DNA of 64,000 nucleotides from Streptococcus oralis subsp. tigurinus (GTDB taxonomy: Bacteria; Bacillota; Bacilli; Lactobacillales; Streptococcaceae): NCBI RefSeq assembly GCF_002356415.1, contig NZ_AP018338.1:496001-560000 (forward strand), written 5' to 3'. A program made the translations under genes and the position numbers. The number at the start of each line of letters is the position of its first letter. Position 1 is the stretch's first letter. Below are positions 53,317-62,069 of the stretch, piece by piece. The notes beneath the pieces were generated by a model. That model did not search any database, was not told where the DNA came from, and saw only the letters and a list, made by a program, of their open reading frames with translations.

Positions 53317-54594
53317 ATGAATCCAATCCAAAGAGCTTGGGCTTATGTCAGCAGAAAACGACTGAGAAGTTTTATTTTATTTCTGATTTTATTTGTCCTT
53401 TTAGCAGGAATTTCAGCCTGTTTGACTCTGATGAAGTCCAACAAAACAGTAGAAACGAATCTTTACAAATCACTCAATACCTCTTTTTCTATTAAGAAGA
53501 TAGAAAATGGTCAGACTTTTAAGTTGTCGGACTTATCATCCGTGAGCAAGATTAAGGGACTGGAAAATGTCTCTCCTGAACTCGAGACGGTCGCAAAACT
53601 GAAAGACAAGGAAGCGGTGAGTGGTGAGCAGAGCGTCGAACGTGATGACTTGTCAGCTGCAGACAAGAATTTAGTTAGCTTAACAGCTCTTGAGGATTCA
53701 TCCAAGGATGTTACCTTTACTAGTTCGGCTTTCAATCTAAAAGAAGGCCGACACCTTCAAAAAGGGGATTCCAAGAAAATCCTGATCCACGAAGAGTTGG
53801 CTAAGAAGAACGGTCTTTCGCTTCATGACAAGATTCGCTTGGATGCTGGTCAGTCAGAATCTGGAAAAGGACAGACAGTTGAGTTTGAAATTGTCGGTAT
53901 CTTTTCTGGTAAGAAACAAGAAAAATTCACAGGCTTGTCTTCTGACTTCAGTGAAAACCAAGTCTTTACAGACTACGAAAGTAGCCAAACCCTTTTGGGA
54001 AATGGTGAACCACAAGTCAGTGCAGCCCGCTTCTATGTAGAAAATCCTAAGGAAATGGACGGACTCATGAAGCAGGTGGAAACCTTGGCTTTGGAAAGTC
54101 AAGGTTACCAAGTTGAGAAGGAAAACAAGGCCTTTGAACAAATCAAAGACTCAGTGGCAACCTTCCAAACCTTCCTCACCATCTTCCTTTATGGGATGTT
54201 GATAGCTGGAGCAGGAGCTTTGATTTTGGTCTTGTCTCTCTGGTTGAGAGAAAGGGTCTACGAAGTGGGGATTCTTCTGGCACTTGGAAAAGGCAAGAGC
54301 TCGATCTTCCTCCAGTTCTGTTTAGAGGTAGTTTTGGTATCACTTGGAGCTTTGCTTCCAGCATTTGTTGCAGGAAATGCCGTTACATCCTATCTGCTCC
54401 AAACTGTCCTAGCCAGTGGAGATCAGGCAAGCTTACAGGACACGCTGGCCAAAGCAAGCGGTCTATTAACTAGTCTCCTATCCTTTGCAGAATCCTATGT
54501 CTTTCTGCTCTTGATTGGTTGCTTGTCTGTAGCCCTTTGTTTCCTATTCTTATTTAGAAAATCGCCTAAGGAAATTTTATCATCTATTAGTTAA
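53317..54594 (+). CDS. vex1: ABC transporter permease Vex1 (FtsX/MacB type)
   Basis: 425 residues. One N-terminal helix (about 17-38) is followed by a large extracellular domain (about 40-285) and three C-terminal helices, the FtsX/MacB permease layout. The segments YGMLIAGAGALILVLSLWLR and YEVGILLALGKGKSSIFLQ match the family. It starts the vex1-vex2-vex3 group next to vncRS, as in pneumococcus. Substrate not established. GGAGGTGAC precedes the ATG. Its stop codon lies in the first bases of a BOX element. Confidence 0.9.
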   Translation: MNPIQRAWAYVSRKRLRSFILFLILFVLLAGISACLTLMKSNKTVETNLYKSLNTSFSIKKIENGQTFKLSDLSSVSKIKGLENVSPELETVAKLKDKEAVSGEQSVERDDLSAADKNLVSLTALEDSSKDVTFTSSAFNLKEGRHLQKGDSKKILIHEELAKKNGLSLHDKIRLDAGQSESGKGQTVEFEIVGIFSGKKQEKFTGLSSDFSENQVFTDYESSQTLLGNGEPQVSAARFYVENPKEMDGLMKQVETLALESQGYQVEKENKAFEQIKDSVATFQTFLTIFLYGMLIAGAGALILVLSLWLRERVYEVGILLALGKGKSSIFLQFCLEVVLVSLGALLPAFVAGNAVTSYLLQTVLASGDQASLQDTLAKASGLLTSLLSFAESYVFLLLIGCLSVALCFLFLFRKSPKEILSSIS

Positions 54595-54708
54595 TACTCT
54601 TCGAAAATCAAATTTAATCCGTGTTAGCTTTATCTGCAACCTCAAAGCTGTGCTTTGAGCAACCTGCGGCTAGCTTCCTAGTTTAATCTTTGATTTTCAT
54701 TGAGTATA
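54594..54708 (+). repeat. BOX element within the vex operon
   Basis: Begins ATACTCTTCGAAAATC, ends TTTTCATTGAGTATA. boxA is degenerate, and a partial boxB remains (ACCTCAAAGCTGTGCTTTGAG). It separates vex1 from vex2. Confidence 0.9.
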
Positions 54709-54721
54709 AGAAGGAGAAATC

Positions 54722-55369
54722 ATGACTTTATTACAATTGCAAGATGTTACCTACCGTTATAAGAACACTGCTGAAGCAGTTTTATATCAGATCAAGTATA
54801 ATTTTGAACCTGGAAAATTTTATAGTATCATTGGTGAGTCAGGAGCAGGAAAATCCACTCTCTTGTCCCTACTGGCTGGTCTAGATAGCCCTGTTGAAGG
54901 TTCTATCCTTTTCCAAGGAGAGGACATTCGGAATAAGGGATATTCTTATCATCGCATGCACCATATTTCCCTGGTCTTTCAAAATTATAATTTGATTGAT
55001 TACCTTTCTCCGCTGGAAAATATCCGCTTGGTCAACAAAAAGGCCAGCAAGGATACTCTTCTTGAACTTGGTCTGGATGAAAGCCAGATCAAGCGGAATG
55101 TTCTCCAGTTATCAGGTGGGCAACAACAACGTGTTGCCATTGCTCGCAGTTTGGTCTCAGAAGCTCCAGTTATTCTAGCTGATGAGCCAACAGGAAATCT
55201 GGACCCTAAAACTGCTGGAGATATTATCGAACTGCTCAAATCACTTGCCGAGAAAACAGGTAAATGTGTGATCGTCGTCACCCACAGTAAAGAAGTGGCA
55301 CAAGCGTCAGATATTACACTTGAATTGAAGGATAAGAAACTGACTGAAACTCGCAATACTACAAAATAA
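54722..55369 (+). CDS. vex2: ABC transporter ATP-binding protein Vex2
   Basis: 215 residues, MacB/LolD-type ATPase. Walker [10 protein letters not shown] (about 39-47), signature LSGGQQQR, Walker [15 protein letters not shown]-loop VVTHSKEV. It should power Vex1 and Vex3. AAGGAGAAATC precedes the ATG. A BOX repeat lies between vex1 and this gene, but no terminator does, so read-through is possible. The BOX could fold and modulate downstream expression. Confidence 0.92.
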   Translation: MTLLQLQDVTYRYKNTAEAVLYQIKYNFEPGKFYSIIGESGAGKSTLLSLLAGLDSPVEGSILFQGEDIRNKGYSYHRMHHISLVFQNYNLIDYLSPLENIRLVNKKASKDTLLELGLDESQIKRNVLQLSGGQQQRVAIARSLVSEAPVILADEPTGNLDPKTAGDIIELLKSLAEKTGKCVIVVTHSKEVAQASDITLELKDKKLTETRNTTK

Positions 55370-55419
55370 GATGAGCTTGTTTTGATAGAATTATGAAATC
55401 AAATCTAGAAAGGGAACCT

Positions 55420-56799
55420 ATGTTACACAACGCATTTGCCTATGTTACAAGGAAGTTTTTCAAATCGATTGTTATCTTCCTGATTATTCTCCTCATGGCG
55501 AGCTTGAGTTTGGTCGGCTTGTCGATCAAGGGAGCTACTGCCAAGGCTTCTCAGGAGACATTTAAAAATATCACCAATAGCTTCTCCATGCAAATCAATC
55601 GTCGCGTCAATCAAGGAACGCCACGTGGTTCTGGGAATATCAAGGGTGAGGATATCAAAAAAATCACCGAAAACAAGGCCATCGAGTCTTATGTTAAACG
55701 CATCAACGCCATCGGGGATTTGACTGGATATGAACTCATCGAAACGCCAGAAACCAAGAAAAATCTCACTGCAGACCGTGCCAAACGGTTTGGAAGCAGT
55801 TTGATGATTACAGGTGTCAATGACTCCTCTAAAGAAGATAAGTTTGTCTCTGGCTCATATAAGCTGGTTGAAGGTGAGCACCTGACCAACGATGATAAGG
55901 ACAAGATCCTCATGCATAAGGACTTGGCAGCCAAACATGGCTGGAAAGTTGGAGATAAGGTCAAATTGGACTCTAATGTCTATGATGCAGACAATGAAAA
56001 AGGTGCCAAGGAAACAGTCGAAGTGACAATCAAGGGGCTCTTTGATGGTCACAATAAGTCAGCAGTAACCTATTCACAAGAACTCTATGAAAATACAGCT
56101 ATCACAGACATTCACACAGCTGCAAAACTTTATGGATACACAGAAGACACAGCTATTTATGGGGATGCAACCTTCTTTGTAACAGCAGACAAGAACTTGG
56201 ATGACGTCATGAAAGAGTTGAATGGTATCAGTGGTATCAACTGGAAGAGCTACACACTTGTGAAGAGCTCCTCTAACTACCCAGCTCTAGAGCAATCCAT
56301 CTCTGGTATGTACAAGATGGCCAACCTCCTCTTCTGGGGTAGCTTGAGCTTCTCAGTTCTTCTCCTTGCACTCTTGCTCAGCCTTTGGATCAATGCTCGT
56401 CGCAAGGAAGTGGGAATTCTCCTCTCTATCGGTCTCAAGCAGGCAAGTATCTTGGGGCAATTCATCACCGAATCTATCCTGATCGCCATCCCTGCTCTCG
56501 TTTCGGCTTACTTCCTAGCCAACTACACAGCTCGAGCAATCGGAAATACTGTTCTTGCCAATGTCACTTCAGGTGTTGCCAAGCAAGCCAGCAAGGCTGC
56601 TCAAGCCTCTAATCTTGGTGGTGGTGCAGAAGTAGATGGCTTTAGCAAGACCTTGTCGAGCTTAGATATTTCCATTCAGACATCAGACTTTATCATCGTC
56701 TTTGTCCTTGCTCTGGTTCTAGTGGTTCTCGTTATGGCTCTTGCCTCAAGCAATCTCCTCAGAAAACAACCAAAAGAGCTCTTGCTCGATAGCGAATAA
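55420..56799 (+). CDS. vex3: ABC transporter permease Vex3 (FtsX/MacB type)
   Basis: 459 residues. The N-terminal helix (about 11-32) is followed by an extracellular domain (to about 300) and three C-terminal helices, with RRKEVGILLSIGLKQASILGQ in the second half. It should pair with Vex1 across Vex2. The ATG at 55420 is preferred because AAAGGGAAC precedes it, and the length equals the known Vex3. An ATG nine codons upstream has no ribosome site. It is closed by a strong terminator. Confidence 0.9.
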   Translation: MLHNAFAYVTRKFFKSIVIFLIILLMASLSLVGLSIKGATAKASQETFKNITNSFSMQINRRVNQGTPRGSGNIKGEDIKKITENKAIESYVKRINAIGDLTGYELIETPETKKNLTADRAKRFGSSLMITGVNDSSKEDKFVSGSYKLVEGEHLTNDDKDKILMHKDLAAKHGWKVGDKVKLDSNVYDADNEKGAKETVEVTIKGLFDGHNKSAVTYSQELYENTAITDIHTAAKLYGYTEDTAIYGDATFFVTADKNLDDVMKELNGISGINWKSYTLVKSSSNYPALEQSISGMYKMANLLFWGSLSFSVLLLALLLSLWINARRKEVGILLSIGLKQASILGQFITESILIAIPALVSAYFLANYTARAIGNTVLANVTSGVAKQASKAAQASNLGGGAEVDGFSKTLSSLDISIQTSDFIIVFVLALVLVVLVMALASSNLLRKQPKELLLDSE

Positions 56800-56805
56800 A
56801 AAACT

Positions 56806-56852
56806 TGCTACCTATTCTCCCCTAAATGGGGTATAATATAGGTAGCATTTTT
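56806..56852 (+). terminator. vex operon terminator
   Basis: TGCTACCTAT..CCCC pairs with GGGG..ATAGGTAGCA, then TTTTT. The descending arm contains GGTATAAT, which might act as a -10 box for the genes beyond. Confidence 0.88.
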
Positions 56853-56871
56853 ATCTGTTTTGTCTTGATAA

Positions 56872-57022
56872 GGACTCTTCGAAAATCTCTTCAAACCACG
56901 TCAGCTTCACCTAGCCGTATATATGTTACTGACTTCGTCAGTTCTATCTACAACCTCAAAGTAGTACTTTGAGCAACCTGCGGCTAGCTTCCTAGTTTGC
57001 TCTTTGATTTTCATTGAGTATA
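56872..57022 (+). repeat. complete BOX element (A-B-C) upstream of vncR
   Basis: boxA GACTCTTCGAAAATCTCTTC; boxB includes TGTTACTGACTTCGTCAGTT and CAACCTCAAAG; boxC ends GCTCTTTGATTTTCATTGAG. It fills most of the gap between vex3 and vncR. Confidence 0.95.
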
Positions 57023-57092
57023 AAGCTCTTTCCTATCAGGATGAAACAGAGAAGATTTACAAGAAATTTAAAGGAATGTGAAACGTTTTTCT

Positions 57093-57749
57093 ATGAAAAT
57101 TTTAATTGTAGAAGATGAAGAGATGATCCGTGAGGGGATCAGTGATTATTTGGCGGATTGTGGTTATGAAACCGTTGAAGCAGCAGATGGTCAGGAAGCT
57201 CTGGAAAAATTTTCCAGCTATGAAGTTGCTCTAGTACTGCTGGATATCCAGATGCCCAAGCTCAATGGTTTAGAAGTCCTAGCTGAGATTCGTAAGACCA
57301 GTCAGGTTCCTGTCTTGATGCTGACTGCCTTTCAGGATGAGGAATATAAGATGAGTGCTTTTGCTTCGCTAGCAGATGGCTATCTGGAAAAACCCTTCTC
57401 CCTCTCCCTCTTAAAAGTGAGGGTAGACGCGATTTTCAAGCGCTACTACGATACGGGACGAATCTTCTCCTATAAGGATACCAAGGTGGATTTTGAGAGC
57501 TATAGTGCAAGCATAGCAGGTCAAGAAATAGCCATCAATGCCAAAGAGTTGGAAATTTTGGACTATCTGGTAAAAAATGAAGGACGGGCTTTGACTCGAT
57601 CTCAGATAATCGATGCCGTTTGGAAGGTGACAGATGAGGTTCCCTTTGACCGTGTTATTGATGTTTATATCAAGGAACTACGGAAAAAGCTAGACTTGGA
57701 TTGTATCCTCACTGTGCGCAATGTTGGTTATAAATTGGAGCGAAAATGA
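57093..57749 (+). CDS. vncR: OmpR-family response regulator VncR
   Basis: 218 residues. In the receiver domain, the phosphorylation site is Asp51 (VLLDIQMPKLNG), with the acidic pair at Glu8/Asp9. The OmpR-type DNA-binding domain has LEILDYLVKNEGRALTRSQI and the ending VRNVGYKLERK. It pairs with VncS. The ATG at 57093 (MKILIVEDEE) is the family start. A GTG at 57078 has AAAGGA too close for comfort, so start choice is tentative. It overlaps vncS by four bases (ATGA). Confidence 0.92.
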   Translation: MKILIVEDEEMIREGISDYLADCGYETVEAADGQEALEKFSSYEVALVLLDIQMPKLNGLEVLAEIRKTSQVPVLMLTAFQDEEYKMSAFASLADGYLEKPFSLSLLKVRVDAIFKRYYDTGRIFSYKDTKVDFESYSASIAGQEIAINAKELEILDYLVKNEGRALTRSQIIDAVWKVTDEVPFDRVIDVYIKELRKKLDLDCILTVRNVGYKLERK

Positions 57750-59074
57750 AACGAACAGGTTTATTTACAAAGATATTTATCTATACCTTCTCAATTTTTA
57801 GTGTTCTGGTTATTTGCCTTCATTTAGCTATTTATTTTCTTTTTCCTTCGACTTATCTGAGCCATCGTCAGGAAACCATTGGTCAGAAAGCGACAGCCAT
57901 TTCCCAGTCCCTAGAAGGAAAGGATAGGCAAAGTATCGAGCAAGTGTTAGAATTGTATTCCCAGACTAGTGATATCAAGGGGGCCGTCAAGGGAGAGATG
58001 ACCGAGGACAAGTTAGAAGTCAAGGACAGTCTTCCTCTGGATACAGACCGCCAGACTACCTCTCTCTTTATCGAGGAGCGTGAGGTGAAAACGCAAGATG
58101 GTAGCACCATGACTCTGCAATTTCTAGCTTCGATGGATTTGCAAAAGGAAGCAGAGCAAATTAGCCTCCAGTTTCTTCCCTATACCTTGCTGGCATCGTT
58201 TTTGATTTCCCTCTTGGTAGCCTACATCTACGCTCGAACCATTGTTGCCCCGATTTTGGAAATCAAGCGGGTAACCCGTCGGATGATGGATCTGGATGCT
58301 CAAGTGCGATTGCGCGTGGATTCCAAGGATGAGATTGGTGATCTCAAGGAACAAATCAATAGCCTTTACCAGCATCTCTTAACAGTTATTGCCGATTTGC
58401 ATGAGAAAAATGAAGCCATTCTCCAGCTGGAAAAGATGAAGGTCGAGTTCTTACGAGGGGCCTCTCATGAATTGAAAACACCCCTGGCTAGTTTGAAAAT
58501 CCTAATCGAAAATATGAAAGAGAATATCGGTCGTTACAAGGATAGGGACCACTATCTGGGAGTAGCTTTGGGGATTGTGGATGACCTCAGTCACCACGTT
58601 CTTCAGATACTTTCTCTTTCTTCTGTTCAAGAATTACGAGAGGAGAAGGAGAACATTGACCTACTCCAGATGACGCAAACTCTGGTTAAGGATTATGCTT
58701 TGTTAGCTAAGGAAAGAAAAGTTCAGATAGAGATTAGCCTGACCCATCAGCAGGCTTACATAAACCCATCTGTGATGAAACTGATCCTATCTAATATCAT
58801 CAGCAATGCTATCAAGCACTCCATTCCAGGGGGCTTGGTTCGTATCGGAGAGAGAGAAGGGGACATCTATATCGAGAATAGCTGTAGTCCAGAAGAACAA
58901 GAAAAATTGGCCCAGTCTTTTTCTGGCAATGCTAGTCGCAAGGCCAAGGGTTCAGGAATGGGACTCTTTGTGGTCAAAAGTTTATTAGAACACGAGAATT
59001 TATCTTATCATTTTGAGATGCAAGATGATCGTTTGACCTTCTTCATGTCTTATCCTAAAATAGCCCAAGATTAA
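57746..59074 (+). CDS. vncS: sensor histidine kinase VncS
   Basis: 442 residues. Two membrane helices (about 10-34 and 145-165) flank an extracellular sensor loop. Then come a HAMP-like linker, H-box with His241 in GASHELKTPLASL, N-box in NIISNAIKHS, and G-box in GSGMGLFVVKSL. It should phosphorylate VncR. The signal in pneumococcus was linked to the Pep27 peptide, for which I see no gene here. The overlapping ATGA with vncR implies coupled translation. Confidence 0.93.
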   Translation: MKRTGLFTKIFIYTFSIFSVLVICLHLAIYFLFPSTYLSHRQETIGQKATAISQSLEGKDRQSIEQVLELYSQTSDIKGAVKGEMTEDKLEVKDSLPLDTDRQTTSLFIEEREVKTQDGSTMTLQFLASMDLQKEAEQISLQFLPYTLLASFLISLLVAYIYARTIVAPILEIKRVTRRMMDLDAQVRLRVDSKDEIGDLKEQINSLYQHLLTVIADLHEKNEAILQLEKMKVEFLRGASHELKTPLASLKILIENMKENIGRYKDRDHYLGVALGIVDDLSHHVLQILSLSSVQELREEKENIDLLQMTQTLVKDYALLAKERKVQIEISLTHQQAYINPSVMKLILSNIISNAIKHSIPGGLVRIGEREGDIYIENSCSPEEQEKLAQSFSGNASRKAKGSGMGLFVVKSLLEHENLSYHFEMQDDRLTFFMSYPKIAQD

Positions 59075-59212
59075 GAGAAGAAAGGGTTTGCATATATTGA
59101 GCTATAAGAAATTCAATCTAAAGCATGGGAAAAACTAGCTTTTTTTGTCAAAAAGTGATAAAATGAACAATGTAAATGGGATGTCCCAAAAAATATATAG
59201 GAGGCCTGACAA

Positions 59213-60094
59213 ATGGCAATCGTTTCAGCAGAAAAATTTGTCCAAGCAGCTCGTGACAACGGTTATGCAGTTGGTGGATTTAACACAAACAATCTTGAGT
59301 GGACTCAAGCTATCTTGCGTGCAGCAGAAGCTAAAAAAGCTCCAGTTTTGATCCAAACTTCTATGGGTGCTGCGAAATACATGGGCGGTTACAAAGTATG
59401 TAAACTTCTCATCGAAAACCTTGTAGAATCAATGGGAATTACTGTACCAGTTGCTATTCACCTTGACCATGGTCATTATGAAGATGCACTTGAATGTATC
59501 CGAGTTGGTTATACTTCAGTTATGTTTGACGGTTCACACCTTCCAGTTGAAGAAAACCTTGAAAAAGCTCGTAAAGTTGTAGAATTTGCCCATGCAAACG
59601 GCGTATCAGTAGAAGCTGAAGTTGGTACTATCGGTGGTGAAGAAGACGGAATCATTGGTGATGGCGAATTGGCTCCAATTGAAGATGCTAAAGCAATGGT
59701 TGCAACTGGTATTGACTTCTTGGCAGCTGGTATTGGTAACATCCACGGTCCTTACCCAGCAAACTGGAAAGGTCTTCACCTTGATCACTTGCAAAAATTG
59801 ACAGAAGCAGTTCCAGGCTTCCCAATCGTATTGCATGGTGGTTCAGGTATTCCTGATGACCAAATCCAAGCAGCTATCAAACTTGGTGTTGCGAAAGTTA
59901 ACGTTAACACTGAATGCCAAATCGCATTTGCTAACGCAACTCGTAAATTTGTTGCTGAATACGAAGCAAACGAAGCAGAATACGATAAGAAGAAACTCTT
60001 TGACCCACGTAAATTCTTGAAACCAGGTTTCGAAGCAATTACAGAAGCTGTTGAAGAACGTATCGACGTATTCGGTTCAGAAGGTAAAGCTTAA
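59213..60094 (+). CDS. fba: class II fructose-bisphosphate aldolase
   Basis: 293 residues, zinc-dependent glycolytic aldolase. Zinc ligands and active-site residues: VAIHLDHGHYEDALECI (about 80-96), VEAEVGTIGGEEDG, GIGNIHGPYP and VLHGGSGIPDDQI. AGGAGG precedes the ATG. Codon choice is that of a highly expressed gene. It lies directly beyond vncRS, as in pneumococcus, but is a separate transcript with its own terminator. Confidence 0.97.
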   Translation: MAIVSAEKFVQAARDNGYAVGGFNTNNLEWTQAILRAAEAKKAPVLIQTSMGAAKYMGGYKVCKLLIENLVESMGITVPVAIHLDHGHYEDALECIRVGYTSVMFDGSHLPVEENLEKARKVVEFAHANGVSVEAEVGTIGGEEDGIIGDGELAPIEDAKAMVATGIDFLAAGIGNIHGPYPANWKGLHLDHLQKLTEAVPGFPIVLHGGSGIPDDQIQAAIKLGVAKVNVNTECQIAFANATRKFVAEYEANEAEYDKKKLFDPRKFLKPGFEAITEAVEERIDVFGSEGKA

Positions 60095-60116
60095 TCTGGC
60101 TGAACAATACAGAAAG

Positions 60117-60142
60117 AACCTGCCCATTGGGTGGGTTTTTTT
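60117..60142 (+). terminator. fba terminator
   Basis: AACCTGCCC pairs with GGGTGGGTT (two wobble pairs), then T5. Confidence 0.85.
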
Positions 60143-60186
60143 GAGTGAATATATAGCTAATATACTGTAGAAGAAGCAATCTTAAG

Positions 60187-60215
60187 TTGCTAAAAGGTTC
60201 TATTTTTTGTACAAT
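60187..60215 (+). promoter_or_regulatory. promoter of the alpha/beta hydrolase gene
   Basis: TTGCTA (60187-60192), a 17-base spacer and TACAAT (60210-60215). Six bases separate the -10 box from ATG 60222. Confidence 0.7.
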
Positions 60216-60221
60216 AATGCT

Positions 60222-61153
60222 ATGAAAACACTAAAAAAATGTTGCCTTGGCTTTATTAGTTTCATTCTTTTGTTTTTAGTAGCTACATTTATCTTTCACT
60301 GTATTAGTTTAGAAAAGGAACAAGCCTCCTTAACACCTATGGGGCAAACTGTTCTTGTCAATGGTCATCAAATGAATATTTACGTTCAAGGTAAAGGATC
60401 TGAGACGATAGTATTTCTTTCAGGTGCTGGAATTGCTTCTCCGATCTTGGACTTTAAGAATGTGTCGATTCCTTATCGAAAAGATACAAGGTAGTCATCG
60501 TGGAGCGAGCTGGCTATGGTTATAGTGAGGATAGTAATCAATCTAGAGATGTGATGGAGGTTCTTTCTGAAACTCGTCAAGCCTTGTCACAGGCTAATCT
60601 TTCAGGTCCATTTATCATCATATCTCATTCCATGGCCAGTCTTGAGAGTCTGGCTTGGCAGGAAAAATATCCTGATGAAGTGAAAGCCTTGATTGGTCTG
60701 GATTGGGCACTGCCGTCAAGTTATGAGGATTTAAAGAACAATCAAGCCTTGCTTACTGTGGCATTTTGGAGCAGTAAGATTGGCTTATTACGCTACTTCC
60801 CTGAGTCCTTTTATATAAAAAATCCAACTCTGATCGAAAGTGAACGAAAACAATATAAAAATTTAGCTTATAAGCAGTTGATGTCACAAGCTATGCTTCA
60901 TGAATCCCAAACGGTAAAGGAAAATGCCAAGAAAGTTCCCTCTAGAATCAATCAGAAAATCCCTACCTTACTCCTGGTTTCTAACGGTCAAGATACAAGC
61001 TTTAGTCAATCTGAGTGGCAGCGCTACGCAGAGAAATTTGCTAGTGAACAGTCTAATGTGAAGGTCATCTATATGGATGCACCACACGACCTCTATCATT
61101 ATCAAAGCGATGCTATTGTTTCTCGCATTAAAGAATTTTTAGAGAATAATTGA
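60222..61153 (+). pseudogene. membrane-anchored alpha/beta hydrolase, frameshifted
   Basis: The first part has an N-terminal membrane helix (about residues 7-25), then NGHQMNIYVQGKGSETIVFL and SGAGIASPILDFKN. The frame breaks near 60462-60466 at a GTGT dinucleotide. The second part reads VDSLSKRYKVVIVERAGYGY, then the nucleophile elbow SHSMAS and C-terminal DAPHDLYHY. Removing one GT or adding one base rejoins them into a ~310-residue hydrolase. The catalytic Ser and His both lie in the second part, which lacks the signal and oxyanion strand. Confidence 0.85.
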
Positions 61154-61204
61154 GGGCTTAAAAATCCATTGAGACTGATGATAATAATTGAAAGGTAGTG
61201 ACTT

Positions 61205-61750
61205 ATGAATAATTCTTATATTTTACTTAGACATGCTCATTCAAGATTTTCAAGTGATGATTTTAATAGAACTTTATCAGAAAAAGGATTTTCATCTCTT
61301 GACCAGTTAGAGTTTTTGAATTCTTTTAATATTGATTATTATTTTTCTAGTCCTTATAAACGAGCATTTGAAACGATTAATAGCTCGCCAATTCAATTTG
61401 ATAAAATAGTTCTTGATAATAGGTTACGAGAGAGAAAATTATCTTCAACCTTTATAAAAGATTCTGAGTTTGAAGACAGTATTAAATATTTATGGCAAAA
61501 TCCTAGTGAATCTCTTTCAGAAGGGGAATCAAATCAAGACGCACTAGCTAGAGTACTAAATTTTTTAATGGAATTGGAAGAGAGATACTCAGAAAAAACG
61601 ATTTTACTTAGTTCACACGGGAATTTGATAGGAATACTACTAAATCACTTTGATTCCAGTTTTGATTATGAAAAATGGGAGCAAATGACCTTTCCAGATT
61701 GTTTTCTAATTGATAGAAATGGGATTGTGAAAAGAATTATGAAAGATTAG
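61205..61750 (+). CDS. histidine phosphatase family protein
   Basis: 181 residues, branch-1 histidine phosphatase (phosphoglycerate mutase-like). The phosphohistidine site is ILLRHAHSRF (RHA near 9-11; a normal RHG is changed). FSSPYKRAFETINSS supplies the second Arg, LRERKL a Glu/Arg motif, and LSSHGNLIG the second His. The substrate is unknown. The gene is strikingly AT-rich, with many ATT/AAT/TTT codons, compared with fba and the ABC genes on either side. GAAAGG precedes the ATG. It may have been acquired. Confidence 0.85.
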   Translation: MNNSYILLRHAHSRFSSDDFNRTLSEKGFSSLDQLEFLNSFNIDYYFSSPYKRAFETINSSPIQFDKIVLDNRLRERKLSSTFIKDSEFEDSIKYLWQNPSESLSEGESNQDALARVLNFLMELEERYSEKTILLSSHGNLIGILLNHFDSSFDYEKWEQMTFPDCFLIDRNGIVKRIMKD

Positions 61751-61807
61751 TTCTTTGATTAAATAGTGAATCATATTGATCAAAATAGTTTGCTTTTTAC
61801 AATTCGT

Positions 61808-61833
61808 AACCTGCCCCTAAGGGCAGGTTTTTT
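61808..61833 (+). terminator. terminator after the histidine phosphatase gene
   Basis: AACCTGCCC and GGGCAGGTT around CTAA, then T5. The ascending arm is identical to that of the fba terminator. Confidence 0.92.
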
Positions 61834-61925
61834 GTGTTTTAAAGAAATTATCAAACAAGAATTTTTGATTCAAAAGTATTACATTAAGAGAGAAGTCTCT
61901 AATTTCACAATCTACAGGCAAACGC

Positions 61926-61954
61926 TTGCATTCCGTTTTTTATTGAACTATAAT
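61926..61954 (+). promoter_or_regulatory. promoter of the ABC-2 transporter operon
   Basis: TTGCAT (61926-61931), a 17-base spacer and TATAAT (61949-61954). The ~105-base leader contains GTAAGGA and TCCTTAC arms that could pair. Confidence 0.8.
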
Positions 61955-62069
61955 AGGTTGGTATAAAGTCTTTTGTAATAATAAAATGTAGAAGATTTAG
62001 AAGGTAAGGATTTAGAATATTTGTAGTCAAAAATACGATGTTTCTATTCCTTACGATAGGGAGAGAAAT

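Noticed and set aside
57041..57118. A 25-codon basic frame (MKQRRFTRNLKECETFF...) overlapping the start of vncR, in Pep27's position
   Set aside because: It does not resemble the Pep27 sequence as I recall it, has no spaced ribosome site, and reads through vncR in another frame. Likely chance.
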